This document shows positions 53,809 to 61,583 of a DNA stretch of 64,000 bases, in pieces. Position 1 is the first letter of the stretch. The number at the start of each line of letters is the position of its first letter. The translations under genes were made by a program, and so were the position numbers. The notes under the pieces are model-generated. The model was not told where the DNA came from, searched no databases, and saw only the letters and a list, made by a program, of their open reading frames with translations. Source of the DNA: Flavobacterium soyangense (GTDB lineage Bacteria > Bacteroidota > Bacteroidia > Flavobacteriales > Flavobacteriaceae); assembly GCF_015277675.1 (NCBI RefSeq), contig NZ_JADHEC010000014.1, positions 1 to 64,000 on the forward strand, given 5' to 3'.

Positions 53809-54909
53809 ATGAAAGGATCATTTAAACTCGGAAACATAGCCGGAATAGGTGTGTTTATTCACTGGACATTCTCTATACTCATCTTTTTTATTGTTTACGT
53901 CAACTATAAAGCAGGTCAAAATATAGTCCAGATTGCTTGGTCTGTACTATTTATATTATGTGTTTTTGCCACGGTTTTATTGCATGAATTGGGACATGCC
54001 GTAACCGCTAAGAATTTTAACATTAAAACCAACGACATAACCCTTTTACCCATTGGCGGAATTGCCCGTTTAGAAAGACTGCCCGAAAAGCCTTCAGAAG
54101 AATTAATGGTTGCCATTGCGGGACCAATGGTAAATATTGCATTGGCATTGCTAATATCCTTTTTTATCCAATATCCCAATACTTCTGAAGAAATGATGGC
54201 TAAATTATCTGGCGGTATCAATGGTAATAACTTTTTACTCAATTTTTTTCTGGTGAACATTTTTTTGGCGCTATTCAATTTAATTCCTGCTTTTCCTATG
54301 GATGGAGGTAGGATGCTCCGCGCCGTTTTATCGTATAAATTAAAAAGAAATGTTGCTACTAAAATTGCGGCACGCATTGGACAATTGTTAGCAATTGGTT
54401 TCATTATTTTAGGATTTTCATACAATCCGTTTTTGATTTTCATTGGAGTATTTGTCATAATGGCCGCACAAATCGAAACAAACTATACGGAGTCAAAATA
54501 TATGCTCAAAGGCTACAAAGTCAGAGATATTTTAATGAGACAATACCCAACTATAGATTGCAATGAAACACTGGAAACAGCTGTAAAATTGATGCTTGAT
54601 AGTCAAAACAAATATTTCCTGGTGACGGAAAATGGAATTCCTATGGGTACACTCAACCGGGATCAAATCATAGAAGCTCTTTCTAAAAAAGAGGAAGACG
54701 TAAATCTATCTTCCATTATGGATAGAAGTCTTATTTTTCTGGAAGCCGATTCCCTTTTGGAGGATATTTTTGAATTAATATATAAACATAAATCAACTTT
54801 AATGCTTGTCGTAGAAGACAACCAACTCATTGGCACCTTAGACATGGAAAATCTTTTGGAATTTATTCTGGTAAATGAGGTTAAAGCAAAAAGGATTCAT
54901 GCAAAATAA
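53809..54909 (+). CDS. Site-2 protease family protein with CBS domains
   Basis: 366 residues. Six transmembrane segments in the first ~220 residues contain the zinc site 'VLLHELGHAVTA' (HELGH near residues 59-63) and the third ligand in 'FPMDGGRMLRA' (near 163-168). A pair of CBS domains follows (about 235-360, 'ILMRQYPTIDCNETLETAVK'), which in relatives bind adenine nucleotides. Members cleave membrane substrates such as anti-sigma factors; the target here is unknown. The C-terminal codons overlap the phospholipase-D-type gene. Confidence 0.92.
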   Translation: MKGSFKLGNIAGIGVFIHWTFSILIFFIVYVNYKAGQNIVQIAWSVLFILCVFATVLLHELGHAVTAKNFNIKTNDITLLPIGGIARLERLPEKPSEELMVAIAGPMVNIALALLISFFIQYPNTSEEMMAKLSGGINGNNFLLNFFLVNIFLALFNLIPAFPMDGGRMLRAVLSYKLKRNVATKIAARIGQLLAIGFIILGFSYNPFLIFIGVFVIMAAQIETNYTESKYMLKGYKVRDILMRQYPTIDCNETLETAVKLMLDSQNKYFLVTENGIPMGTLNRDQIIEALSKKEEDVNLSSIMDRSLIFLEADSLLEDIFELIYKHKSTLMLVVEDNQLIGTLDMENLLEFILVNEVKAKRIHAK

Positions 54910-56062
54910 CAAAACTACATTATCCACAACAAAATTTGCAGTGCTGGTTCATAGCGGCGAAGACTATTTTTCTAGATTAGAACGGATAATTTTGGAAACT
55001 CAAAGTGAAATTCATATTCAGACTTACATATTTGATTATGACACCATTGGCAAAAAAATAATTACTGCATTAAAAATAGCCGCTTCCAGAAATGTCAAAA
55101 TATATATTCTGATTGATGGATTTGGTTCGTTTTCATTCCCTGAAGAAGTGATAAAAGAGCTTAATGAAACAGGAATCAATATCAGGTTCTTCTCCCCATT
55201 TTTTTCTGCAAATTCATTATATATTGGCAGAAGGCTACACCATAAAATAGTCGTTGCAGATTCAAAAATAGCATTAATTGGCGGAATCAATATTGCCGAC
55301 AAATACCGCGGAACACCAACAGCTTTGCCTTGGCTTGATTATGCCGTAGAGTTAAATGATGAGAAGATAGCTTTAAGTCTTCAGAAATTGTGTAGCGACA
55401 TTTATTTAAGGAAAAGGATTATTCGAAGAAAAGAAATCAAATCTGTTATTGGAACTGCTGAACAATTCACAATTAGCGTTCTTCAAAATGACTGGCTGAA
55501 AAGAAAAAACGAAATCTATAACGCTTACATAAAAAACATTGGCAACGCCAAAAAAGAAATCATAATTGTAGGCAGTTATTTTCTTCCTGGAAAAAAACTG
55601 CTAAATTCCTTAAAAAAAGCATCCCGAAATGGCGTAAAAATTAAATTGATTCTGTCCGGAATATCCGATATTCCTATGGCAAGACGAGCCAGTTGCCATT
55701 TATACGCAAAACTCCTGAAGTATAATGTTGAATTATACGAATGGAAAAAATCTATTTTGCACGGAAAAATTGCCGTGATTGATAACAATTGGACTACAAT
55801 TGGCTCCTTCAACCTGAATAATTTGAGTTCGTTTGCGAGTATCGAAATGAATGTAGGAATTAATTCGGCTGAGTTTGCGAATAATTATCTTTTGCATCTC
55901 AATGAAATTATGGAGCAATGCGAAAAAATCACTCCTGAAACTTTAAAAGTAAGATATAATTTAACATCAAAATTCACCAATTGGGTTTCCTATTGGACAA
56001 CAAGAACGATTGAAATAGTGGTAACTTATTTACCCCATAAACGATTTAGGAAATTTTATTAG
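54899..56062 (+). CDS. Phospholipase D-like / cardiolipin synthase family protein
   Basis: 387 residues from the ATG at 54899 (it overlaps the protease stop by 11 bp; an upstream ATG at 54875 would add eight residues). Two HKD motifs are present: 'RRLHHKIVVADSKIALIGG' with N-terminal partners and 'ILHGKIAVIDNNWTTIGSFN'. The rest matches ClsA/ClsB-like cardiolipin synthases without the N-terminal transmembrane hairpin. It probably makes or remodels phospholipid by phosphatidyl transfer. Neighbouring mla genes support an envelope-lipid role. Confidence 0.9.
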   Translation: MQNNKTTLSTTKFAVLVHSGEDYFSRLERIILETQSEIHIQTYIFDYDTIGKKIITALKIAASRNVKIYILIDGFGSFSFPEEVIKELNETGINIRFFSPFFSANSLYIGRRLHHKIVVADSKIALIGGINIADKYRGTPTALPWLDYAVELNDEKIALSLQKLCSDIYLRKRIIRRKEIKSVIGTAEQFTISVLQNDWLKRKNEIYNAYIKNIGNAKKEIIIVGSYFLPGKKLLNSLKKASRNGVKIKLILSGISDIPMARRASCHLYAKLLKYNVELYEWKKSILHGKIAVIDNNWTTIGSFNLNNLSSFASIEMNVGINSAEFANNYLLHLNEIMEQCEKITPETLKVRYNLTSKFTNWVSYWTTRTIEIVVTYLPHKRFRKFY

Positions 56063-56212
56063 AAATCAGTTCTATAACCCAATCCAGAGTAAATTTTTAT
56101 GATTCTAATACCAATTTATAAATATATTTTTTGTAACTTTATACTTGTAGATTTTAATTTAAATATCTGGTATTAAATACATTAAAAATTAAAATTGGTT
56201 TTAAACTTGAAT

Positions 56213-56359
56213 ATGGAACCGAATAAAAAAATAAAAAAAGAAGAATGGATTAAGGAAGATTTGAAAAGTAAAATTCCAAAATTGAACAAGAAAATTATTT
56301 TTGTCCCTTGTAAAAACGAATTAAATTTCAAGTTTATTCCAAGATTTCATCAGCATTAG
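56213..56359 (+). CDS. Short lysine-rich ORF ending on the retron ncRNA
   Basis: 48 codons, from ATG 56213 to TAG 56357-56359. It begins 'MEPNKKIKKEEWIKEDLKS' and ends 'KFIPRFHQH'. It is basic and has no recognised domain. Its stop codon's G (56359) is the base proposed as the retron branching guanosine, so its 3' end lies in the a1 region. It could be a small retron accessory protein, a leader peptide, or a chance frame in AT-rich DNA. Confidence 0.3.
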   Translation: MEPNKKIKKEEWIKEDLKSKIPKLNKKIIFVPCKNELNFKFIPRFHQH

Positions 56360-56510
56360 CTGATGAGGAGTCGTGAGTCACAACTCTGTAATTGAATGCT
56401 TTTTCAAGCAACTATGTTTAAAAGGATCTCCGCAGAGCTCCGAACCTTTTAAACCCGTGTTCTTAACTGGAGTGGGAATTTAGATTCCCGCTCCATTAAT
56501 GATATAAAAG
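56340..56510 (+). ncRNA. Putative retron msr-msd RNA
   Basis: About 170 nt immediately upstream of a retron-type reverse transcriptase, dense in hairpins. Proposed order: CATTA (56354-56358), branching G at 56359, an msr hairpin GAGTCGTG/CACAACTC (56368-56386, one mismatch), an msr hairpin TGCTT-TTTC-AAGCA (56397-56410), an msd hairpin GTTTAAAAGG/CCTTTTAAAC (56416-56454) with inner CTC-CGCA-GAG, a second msd hairpin GGAGTGGGAAT/ATTCCCGCTCC (56469-56494), then TAATG (56497-56501) to pair with CATTA. The last G-rich position follows Eco1/Ec86, where ..TTA precedes the branching G. An a1/a2 stem beyond five pairs is not convincing by eye. Confidence 0.7.
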
Positions 56511-56512
56511 CT

Positions 56513-57574
56513 ATGGATTTTACAAAATACAAAAAAGATTTTACCGATGAAGCCACTAAAATGGGCTTATCAAAACGTAATATCCAAGATTGTTTGGATT
56601 ATGCCGAAGTTTTGGTTTCTCATAACGTTTCAGTGATATACAACCCTTCGCATCTTTCTGCACTTGTGGGATACAAAAAAGAATACCTTAAAAAAGCAGC
56701 ACTTCATACCTCCTATTTTTATCGAAATTTTGAAATCACCAAAAAAAACGGCAAGAAAAGACCCATTTCTGAGCCACTTCCAAGTTTGAAGGAAATCCAA
56801 ATCTGGATTCTTAAAAATATTCTTGAAAATATACCGGTAAGTCCTTTTGCCAAAGCCTATAAACCCAAAATGCGTCTTATAGAAAACCTAAAATTTCATA
56901 AAAACCAGCCCAAAGTATTCACGCTGGATTTGGAAAATTTCTTCCCATCCATAAAAATTGAAGCTGTCGAAAAAATATTTCTTAAATTGGGTTATTCTAA
57001 AATAGTTTCGGAACTTCTTGCCAAACTCTGCACAAAAGATAACGCTTTGCCACAAGGCGCTCCAACAAGTCCGTATCTTTCTAATTTAGTTTTCAGAGAT
57101 GCTGATGCAATCATTTCTGAATTTTGTAAACAACGAAAAATCAAATACACTCGTTATGCAGATGATTTGAGTTTTTCAGGAGACTTTGACGAAAATGAAT
57201 TGCTCGATAAAGTAACCGAGACCATCAAAACCCTTAATCTTCGCATCAACGAAAGCAAAACAAAACTGATGACACCAGATATGAGACAAACGGTAACAGG
57301 AATTGTGGTCAACAACAAACCTCAGGTCGAATTTAATAAGCGTAATGAATTGCGACAAGCGATGTATTACATTAAGAAATTTGGTTTTGAAGAACATCGT
57401 GTATATAAAGAAATTAGTCAGGCAAATTATCTGGAACATTTGTTGGGAAAAATAAATTTTGTGTTACAAATAAACCCAAAAGATTATGAGTTTTCAGCAT
57501 ACAAAGCATTGCTCATTGAACTAAAAAAGAAACAGAATTTGAAAATTAAAAAGGAATTGCCGTTGCTCTTATAA
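56513..57574 (+). CDS. Retron-type reverse transcriptase
   Basis: 353 residues with the RT1-RT7 palm and fingers and a short thumb. 'TKKNGKKRPISEPLPSLKEI' is RT1-2 region; 'IENLKFH' (N125-H129) fits the retron NAxxH motif with A replaced by L; 'TLDLENFFPSI' is RT3; 'PQGAPTSPYLSN' RT4; 'YTRYADDLSFSG' RT5 with the catalytic YADD (215-218). 'VTGIVVN' (261-263) is the VTG motif of region Y that binds msr. It primes cDNA on the msr-msd upstream. No fused effector, no maturase or endonuclease domain and no reverse-transcribed variable repeat, so not a group II intron or DGR. It interrupts an otherwise stress/lipid gene block. Confidence 0.92.
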   Translation: MDFTKYKKDFTDEATKMGLSKRNIQDCLDYAEVLVSHNVSVIYNPSHLSALVGYKKEYLKKAALHTSYFYRNFEITKKNGKKRPISEPLPSLKEIQIWILKNILENIPVSPFAKAYKPKMRLIENLKFHKNQPKVFTLDLENFFPSIKIEAVEKIFLKLGYSKIVSELLAKLCTKDNALPQGAPTSPYLSNLVFRDADAIISEFCKQRKIKYTRYADDLSFSGDFDENELLDKVTETIKTLNLRINESKTKLMTPDMRQTVTGIVVNNKPQVEFNKRNELRQAMYYIKKFGFEEHRVYKEISQANYLEHLLGKINFVLQINPKDYEFSAYKALLIELKKKQNLKIKKELPLLL

Positions 57575-57607
57575 AATGAAAATTCTATTTTAGAAAAACT
57601 CTAATCG

Positions 57608-57631
57608 AAAGTCCTAAATTAGGACTTTTTA
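57608..57631 (+). terminator. Terminator after the retron reverse transcriptase
   Basis: AAAGTCCT and AGGACTTT form a perfect stem with a 5-nt loop (AAATT) followed by T5. Confidence 0.8.
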
Positions 57632-57643
57632 TTTACGTAACCT

Positions 57644-57674
57644 TTTGTAATAAAATGTTTTAATTCTATTTTAG
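57644..57674 (+). promoter_or_regulatory. Promoter for the CbpA-like gene
   Basis: TTTG (57644-57647), 19 nt, TATTTTAG (57667-57674; 7/8 match). Together with the preceding terminator it marks the retron as its own transcription unit. Confidence 0.5.
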
Positions 57675-57729
57675 CAAGGGAAAAATGATTAAATTTGATA
57701 AAGAAATTAGAACGAAAACAATATAAAAA

Positions 57730-58635
57730 ATGGCATTTATAGACTATTACAAAATATTGGGAATCGACAAAAGTGCAACAGAAGCCGAGGTAAAAAAAGC
57801 ATTCAGAAAACTCGCCCGAAAATACCATCCAGACCTGAATCCTAACGATAAAGAAGCTGAACAAAAATTCAAAGAAGTTAATGAAGCCAACGAGGTTTTG
57901 AGCCATCCAGAAAATCGCAAGAAATACGATCAATATGGCGAAGACTGGAAACATTCTGAAGAATTCGAAAAATCAAGACAGCAACAGCAATCTCGCAGAG
58001 GCTCTCAACAAGGGGATTTTGGAGGATTTGGAGGATTTTCAGGTGGTGGCGATTTTTCGGATTTTTTTGAATCTATGTTTGGAGGTCGTTCAGCAGGAGG
58101 AAGAAATCGGACTGCAGCCACAAAAGGAGGCGATTACAATGCAGAATTAAGCCTAGACCTGAAAGATGTTTACACAACACACAAACGGGAATTGACTATC
58201 AACGGCAAAAAAATTCGACTTACCATTCCCGCCGGCGTTGAAAATGGCCAAGTCATAAAAATTAGTGGAATGGGTGCCGAAGGTTTAAATGGTGGCCCAA
58301 AAGGTGATTTATACATCACTTTTACCATCGAAAACCACACTAAATTCAAATTAGACAAACACAATCTCTATTCAACTGTAGATTTAGATTTATACATTGC
58401 CATATTAGGAGGCGAAATTACGGTCGATACTTTTGACGGCAAAGTAAAACTAAAAGTAATGCCGGGAACCCAAAACGGCACCAAAGTAAAACTAAAAGGA
58501 AAAGGTTTTCCTGTTTATAAAAAAGAAGGGCATTTTGGCGATTTATACATTACATACCAAATCGTTATCCCAAAAAACCTCAGCGAAAAAGAAAAAGAAT
58601 TATTTGAAGAATTGGCAAAGTTAAAAAAAGCTTAA
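57730..58635 (+). CDS. DnaJ-type co-chaperone, CbpA-like
   Basis: 301 residues. A J domain (1-70) has '[12 protein letters not shown]' with His33-Pro34-Asp35 that stimulates DnaK. A Gly/Phe/Ser-rich linker (about 80-125) is followed by the two substrate-binding beta domains (about 130-290, '[20 protein letters not shown]' and '[20 protein letters not shown]'). The zinc-finger region of DnaJ is missing, as in E. coli CbpA. It probably serves DnaK under stress, and may bind DNA. No cbpM gene follows. Confidence 0.94.
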   Translation: MAFIDYYKILGIDKSATEAEVKKAFRKLARKYHPDLNPNDKEAEQKFKEVNEANEVLSHPENRKKYDQYGEDWKHSEEFEKSRQQQQSRRGSQQGDFGGFGGFSGGGDFSDFFESMFGGRSAGGRNRTAATKGGDYNAELSLDLKDVYTTHKRELTINGKKIRLTIPAGVENGQVIKISGMGAEGLNGGPKGDLYITFTIENHTKFKLDKHNLYSTVDLDLYIAILGGEITVDTFDGKVKLKVMPGTQNGTKVKLKGKGFPVYKKEGHFGDLYITYQIVIPKNLSEKEKELFEELAKLKKA

Positions 58636-58749
58636 AACACGACAAATAACTCTAAAAACACTGATAATCAACAGATTATTCGTATATTTACTAACCAATT
58701 TCTATTTTTGGGTGAACATCATTTTTATTGAAAAATAATTCCTTTGTCT

Positions 58750-59532
58750 ATGGAAACTATTTTTAAAATAATTGAAATCTTCAAGGCTTTCTTACTTGAT
58801 ATTGGAGAACTTTCTAATTTTGCAGGGCGTTTTTTTAAAGAAGTATTAAAACGCCCTTTCGAATTTAAAGAATTTCTCAGGCAATGCTACAATATGGGAA
58901 ACCGTTCCCTCCTATTGGTAGCCGTGACCGGATTTATCATCGGATTAGTTTTTACATTACAATCACGACCTACATTACAGGAATTTGGCGCAGTTTCCTG
59001 GATGCCTTCAATGGTAAGTATTTCTATCATTCGAGAAATTGGCCCCATAATTACCGCATTGATTTGTGCCGGACGTATTGGTTCCGGAATTGGTGCTGAA
59101 TTAGGTTCAATGAAAGTGACGGAACAAATTGATGCAATGGAAGTTTCAGGGACGAATCCTTTTAAATATCTAGTTGTTACACGTATTTTGGCTACCACTT
59201 TTATGCTACCCATTTTAGTGATTCTAGGTGATTTTATAGCTATCTATGGTTCTTATTTGGTCGAGAACATCAAAGACCATGTATCGTTTTTATTGTATTA
59301 TAACCAAGTTTTTGATGCTTTGGAATTTGGCGATTTAATTCCCGCAACCATTAAATCTTTCTTCTTTGGTTTTGCCATTGGATTAGTAGGTTGTTTCAAA
59401 GGGTATAATTGCAAAAAAGGAACAGCAGGAGTAGGACTTGCTGCCAATTCTGCAGTAGTTTTTACTTCTATGCTTCTTTTCATAATTGACTTTATTGCCG
59501 TTTTTGTCACTGATATTTTTTATGATTTATAA
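58750..59532 (+). CDS. mlaE: MlaE family lipid ABC transporter permease
   Basis: 260 residues from the ATG at 58750 (an upstream in-frame TTG at 58744 adds two residues). Five or six transmembrane segments; 'LVAVTGFIIGLVFTLQSRPT', 'IREIGPIITALICAGRIGSG' and 'AELGSMKVTEQIDAMEVSG' with the conserved E-G/Q-I-D-A-M box are MlaE signatures. In the Mla system it moves phospholipid between inner membrane and periplasmic carrier to keep outer-membrane asymmetry. It leads a three-gene operon with spacing of 2 and 8 bp. Confidence 0.94.
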   Translation: METIFKIIEIFKAFLLDIGELSNFAGRFFKEVLKRPFEFKEFLRQCYNMGNRSLLLVAVTGFIIGLVFTLQSRPTLQEFGAVSWMPSMVSISIIREIGPIITALICAGRIGSGIGAELGSMKVTEQIDAMEVSGTNPFKYLVVTRILATTFMLPILVILGDFIAIYGSYLVENIKDHVSFLLYYNQVFDALEFGDLIPATIKSFFFGFAIGLVGCFKGYNCKKGTAGVGLAANSAVVFTSMLLFIIDFIAVFVTDIFYDL

Positions 59533-59534
59533 AT

Positions 59535-60287
59535 ATGGACACTTTTCAAAACAATACTAAACACATCATAGAAATCAAAGACTTACGAAAAAGTTATGGT
59601 GATAATCATGTTTTGAATGGTTTTAATATGGTTCTGGTTGAAGGAGAAAACTTGGTTATAATGGGTAAATCAGGTTCCGGTAAATCTGTTATGATAAAAT
59701 GTTTGATTGGCCTGGAAGCTCCTGATAGCGGCACAATAATAGTGATGGGTAAAGATATTAGCACATTGGAACATGAAGAACTGGACGAATTGAGAACCGA
59801 AGTTGGATTTCTTTTTCAAGGAAGTGCGCTCTATGATTCAATGACCGTTCGGGAAAATCTGGAATTTCCGTTGAGACGCCATACTAAGAAGTTTGGAGTC
59901 ATAAAAGACACGACACCATTAGTTATTGAAGCTTTGGAAAATGTAGGTTTGGCACACACAATCAATTTAATGCCCGAAGAACTTTCGGGAGGAATGAAAC
60001 GAAGGGTTGCTCTTGCGAGAACCTTGATACTCCAACCAAAGATTATTCTGTATGATGAACCCACAACGGGATTAGACCCCATAACCGCAAAAGAAATTTT
60101 GCTATTAATGGAATCTATTCAAAAAAAATACAACACCTCATCAATCATTATTACCCACGATGTGGATTGTGCAAGAGCAATTTCTAACCGAATGATTTTA
60201 TTAGTAGACGGAATTAATTATGCCGAAGGTACTTTTGAAGAATTAATTTCCTCAAAAGACCCTAAAATACAAGCATTCTTTAAATAA
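59535..60287 (+). CDS. mlaF: MlaF-type ABC transporter ATP-binding protein
   Basis: 250 residues. Walker A 'IMGKSGSGKSVMIKCLIG', Q-loop 'GFLFQGSALYDSMTVREN', the ABC signature 'EELSGGMKRRVALART', Walker B 'IILYDEPTTGLDP' and the switch His in 'IIITHDVDCA'. 'GSALYDSMTVRENLEFPL' is typical of MlaF. It powers lipid transport by MlaE-MlaD. It starts 2 bp after mlaE. Confidence 0.95.
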   Translation: MDTFQNNTKHIIEIKDLRKSYGDNHVLNGFNMVLVEGENLVIMGKSGSGKSVMIKCLIGLEAPDSGTIIVMGKDISTLEHEELDELRTEVGFLFQGSALYDSMTVRENLEFPLRRHTKKFGVIKDTTPLVIEALENVGLAHTINLMPEELSGGMKRRVALARTLILQPKIILYDEPTTGLDPITAKEILLLMESIQKKYNTSSIIITHDVDCARAISNRMILLVDGINYAEGTFEELISSKDPKIQAFFK

Positions 60288-60295
60288 ATATAAAA

Positions 60296-61288
60296 ATGGA
60301 AAAAGCAGCCTCACAAAAAATAAGCCTTGGTTTTTTTGTAATTATCGGATTATTGATTTTTATACTTGCCGTTTATTTCATTGGTGACAAGCAAAAAATG
60401 TTTGGAAAAACAAATCATCTGGAAGCAGTTTTCAATAACGTAAATGGATTGCAATTGGGCAATAATGTGCGTTATTCAGGAATAAGCGTGGGAACCGTTC
60501 GAGGAATCAAAATGATTAACGACACAACAGTTCGTGTTGACATGAATATTGATAAAGCTATTTTTCCCTTCATAAAAAAGGATGCAGTTGCCATCATTGG
60601 GTCTGACGGATTAGTGGGAAATATGATTATAAATATCTTTCCCGGAAAAGGTGACGCACCTTCAGTTAAACCGGGTGATGCAATTCGTTCCCAAAATCGT
60701 GTTCGAACTGAAGATCTTTTAAATACCCTTAGTATAACCAATAAAAATGCTGCAAACCTCACGTCAAATTTGCTAAAAATTACTGATAAAATTATAAAAG
60801 GAAAAGGAACTTTAGGAGCATTGCTAAATGATAGTCTTTTATCCAAAGACCTTAAAGAAACCATGCATTATTTAAAATCAACAAGCAAAGGAGCTTCTGA
60901 AACAGTCACAAAAATAAACAAACTCATAAATTCATTAGATAACAAAGATAATGTTGTGGGTATCATTAAAGACTCGGCTGTAGCCAATAAAATAAAAAAC
61001 GTGATTACAAATTTAGATAAATCATCTGCCGAAATCAACAAAGTAGTGACTAATCTCAACGCTACGATTATCAATATCAAAGACGGAAAAGGCACTATTA
61101 ATTACCTTTGTAATGACCCTGGATTAGTTCGAAAAATTGATTCTACAATGACAAATATCAATGCCGCAAGCATAAAACTGAATGAAGACTTAGAAGCCAT
61201 GAAACATAATTTTCTACTTCGAGGCTATTTCAAAAAACAGGAAAAAGAAAAAGCGAAAGCTGCAAAAGAAGCAGAAAATAAAAAGTAA
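60296..61288 (+). CDS. mlaD: MlaD family lipid-binding protein
   Basis: 330 residues. One N-terminal transmembrane helix ('LGFFVIIGLLIFILAVYFIG') anchors it in the inner membrane, then an MCE domain (about 35-120, 'FNNVNGLQLGNNVRYSGISV', 'IGSDGLVGNMIINI'), and a long helical C-terminal region ('TKINKLINSLDNKDNVVGII') that may extend into the periplasm. It ends in a lysine- and alanine-rich tail. It carries phospholipid between MlaFE and periplasmic partners. MlaB and MlaC are not encoded here, as usual in this phylum. Confidence 0.93.
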   Translation: MEKAASQKISLGFFVIIGLLIFILAVYFIGDKQKMFGKTNHLEAVFNNVNGLQLGNNVRYSGISVGTVRGIKMINDTTVRVDMNIDKAIFPFIKKDAVAIIGSDGLVGNMIINIFPGKGDAPSVKPGDAIRSQNRVRTEDLLNTLSITNKNAANLTSNLLKITDKIIKGKGTLGALLNDSLLSKDLKETMHYLKSTSKGASETVTKINKLINSLDNKDNVVGIIKDSAVANKIKNVITNLDKSSAEINKVVTNLNATIINIKDGKGTINYLCNDPGLVRKIDSTMTNINAASIKLNEDLEAMKHNFLLRGYFKKQEKEKAKAAKEAENKK

Positions 61289-61422
61289 ATGATTTGAAAT
61301 CAAAGCTGAACTTCAATCTTTAAATAAATATCCCCAAACTTACCTGAATTTTGATAAACGCATAGCGACGTAAAATTTCTATGTACTGTAATTTTATAGA
61401 ATATTTTAAGCATTCAATAAAC

Positions 61423-61448
61423 TACCTCGGGGCAGAGCCCCAGAGGTA
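61423..61448. repeat. GC-rich palindrome with GCAGAGC core
   Basis: TACCTC-GGGGC-AGA-GCCCC-A-GAGGTA: an 11-bp stem with one bulged A. The core GCAGAGC is shared with 61526-61540 and with the retron msd hairpin at 56431-56437. Confidence 0.7.
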
Positions 61449-61462
61449 TTAACGAAATAACA

Positions 61463-61514
61463 GCCACAGATTCACAGATTTTCAAAAATCTTTTTTAATC
61501 TGTGAATCTGTGGC
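61463..61514. repeat. Intergenic inverted repeat, GCCACnGATTCACAGATT family (copy 2)
   Basis: Perfect 18-bp arms (61463-61480 and 61497-61514) around a 16-nt T-rich loop, followed by an A-run. Compared with copy 1 at 19819 the arm difference is compensated in the opposite arm. Confidence 0.85.
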
Positions 61515-61525
61515 AAAAAAAAAAC

Positions 61526-61540
61526 CGAAGCAGAGCTTCG
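61526..61540. repeat. Short palindrome with AGA loop
   Basis: CGAAGC-AGA-GCTTCG, six pairs around the same AGA loop as the palindrome at 61423. Confidence 0.6.
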
Positions 61541-61583
61541 AGGAATTAAACCCAAAGAGATTAAAATTTAAAAGCATCTCATC

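Noticed and set aside
56513..57574. Reverse transcriptase as part of a group II intron or diversity-generating retroelement
   Set aside because: No maturase/endonuclease domain, no intron domain V-like RNA, and no template/variable repeat pair nearby; VTG and the msr-msd-like leader point to a retron.
57730..58635. CbpA-like protein as the retron effector
   Set aside because: A terminator and a separate promoter lie between them and DnaJ-type proteins are not known retron effectors; only position would support it.
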